The notes below the pieces were generated by a model. It searched no databases. It was given only the letters and a program-made list of their open reading frames with translations, and was not told where the DNA came from. A stretch of DNA of 35,469 nt, from positions 1 to 35,469 of the forward strand of contig NZ_LWMU01000045.1 of NCBI RefSeq assembly GCF_001639275.1. The letters run 5' to 3'. This DNA is from Methanobrevibacter oralis (GTDB lineage Archaea > Methanobacteriota > Methanobacteria > Methanobacteriales > Methanobacteriaceae). Shown here one piece after another: positions 35,393 through 35,469 of the stretch (position 1 is the stretch's first letter; each line of letters starts with the position of its first letter). Position numbers and translations under genes: made by a program.

Positions 35393-35469
35393 ATGAGTAG
35401 AAATGCTTATATTAATAAAGATATCCCACTTTCTAAAATTCATGAAGTTAAAGCTGATTTAAAGCATTA
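35393..35469 (+). CDS. 5' end of an unidentified gene (partial)
   Basis: ATG at 35393 opens a frame of 25 codons (MSRNAYINKDIPLSKIHEVK...) that leaves the window on the right. No strong ribosome site is seen; TTTATATTAAATG about 25-30 bases upstream could be a TATA box for a leaderless message. The residues are too few to assign. It could be a host gene beside the insertion sequence or part of another mobile element. Confidence 0.45.
   Translation, partial: MSRNAYINKDIPLSKIHEVKADLKH

Noticed and set aside
1-35469. CRISPR arrays, tRNA or rRNA genes and other defence loci
   Set aside because: I looked for evenly spaced direct repeats, for tRNA arms (GGTTCGA-like T-loops) in the gaps, and for GC-rich islands typical of structured RNA in AT-rich archaea, and found none.

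Overview
The window looks like chromosome of a methanogenic archaeon of the order Methanobacteriales, most likely Methanobrevibacter and close to M. smithii. The grounds are very AT-rich DNA, archaeal-type aspartyl-, threonyl- and arginyl-tRNA synthetases, a fused Fae-Hps enzyme, methanogenesis marker protein 12, a coenzyme F430/corrin-type amidase, an archaeal LSm protein, Shine-Dalgarno sequences of the AGGTGA/GGAGG type, TATA-box promoters, and a decayed insertion sequence resembling the M. smithii element ISM1. I see no tRNA, rRNA or CRISPR array.

Layout: 1-5.8 kb holds the 3' tip of an unidentified gene, ilvD-hisD, and aspS with a BaiN/HI0933-type flavoprotein. 5.8-9.6 kb has a 349-bp AT-rich gap and then a two-gene module for cell-surface proteins: a 977-residue exported protein with two FmdE-like halves, and a Ser/His-rich protein whose mature N-terminus would be HPGHG. 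9.7-13.7 kb is a probable operon cbiC-hemL-signal peptidase-argS, closed by a hairpin shared with a convergent nitroreductase. 14.4-17.5 kb has purD, a TMEM175-type channel gene split by a -1 frame change at an A AAA AAG sequence, and argF. 17.8-21.7 kb is ilvB-ilvN-beta carbonic anhydrase, then ilvC. 21.7-24 kb has marker protein 12, LSm, a 47-codon gene and surE. 24-27.4 kb has a membrane protein with an Mrr-like domain, a polysaccharide-polymerase-like membrane protein and cfbB. 27.5-31 kb has thrS, fae-hps and a zinc-ribbon gene. 31-34.1 kb has a coiled-coil protein with 14-residue repeats, an iron-sulfur flavoprotein and a lipid-linked-polysaccharide flippase. 34.15-35.4 kb is a transposase pseudogene with at least four lesions, and the window ends in the first codons of another gene.

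Functionally this is mostly housekeeping. Four enzymes of branched-chain amino-acid synthesis (IlvB, IlvN, IlvC, IlvD) lie in three separate places. Histidine, arginine, purine and tetrapyrrole steps are scattered among three tRNA synthetases. Fae-Hps would supply ribose phosphate and handle formaldehyde. The carbonic anhydrase abutting ilvN suggests a link between CO2/bicarbonate supply and biosynthesis.

The least explained parts are the exported FmdE-like/HPGHG pair, the interrupted channel gene with a frameshift-like signal, the membrane-anchored Mrr-like protein lacking the usual catalytic lysine, and the periodic coiled-coil protein. All functional calls rest on reading motifs by eye; no database search was possible.
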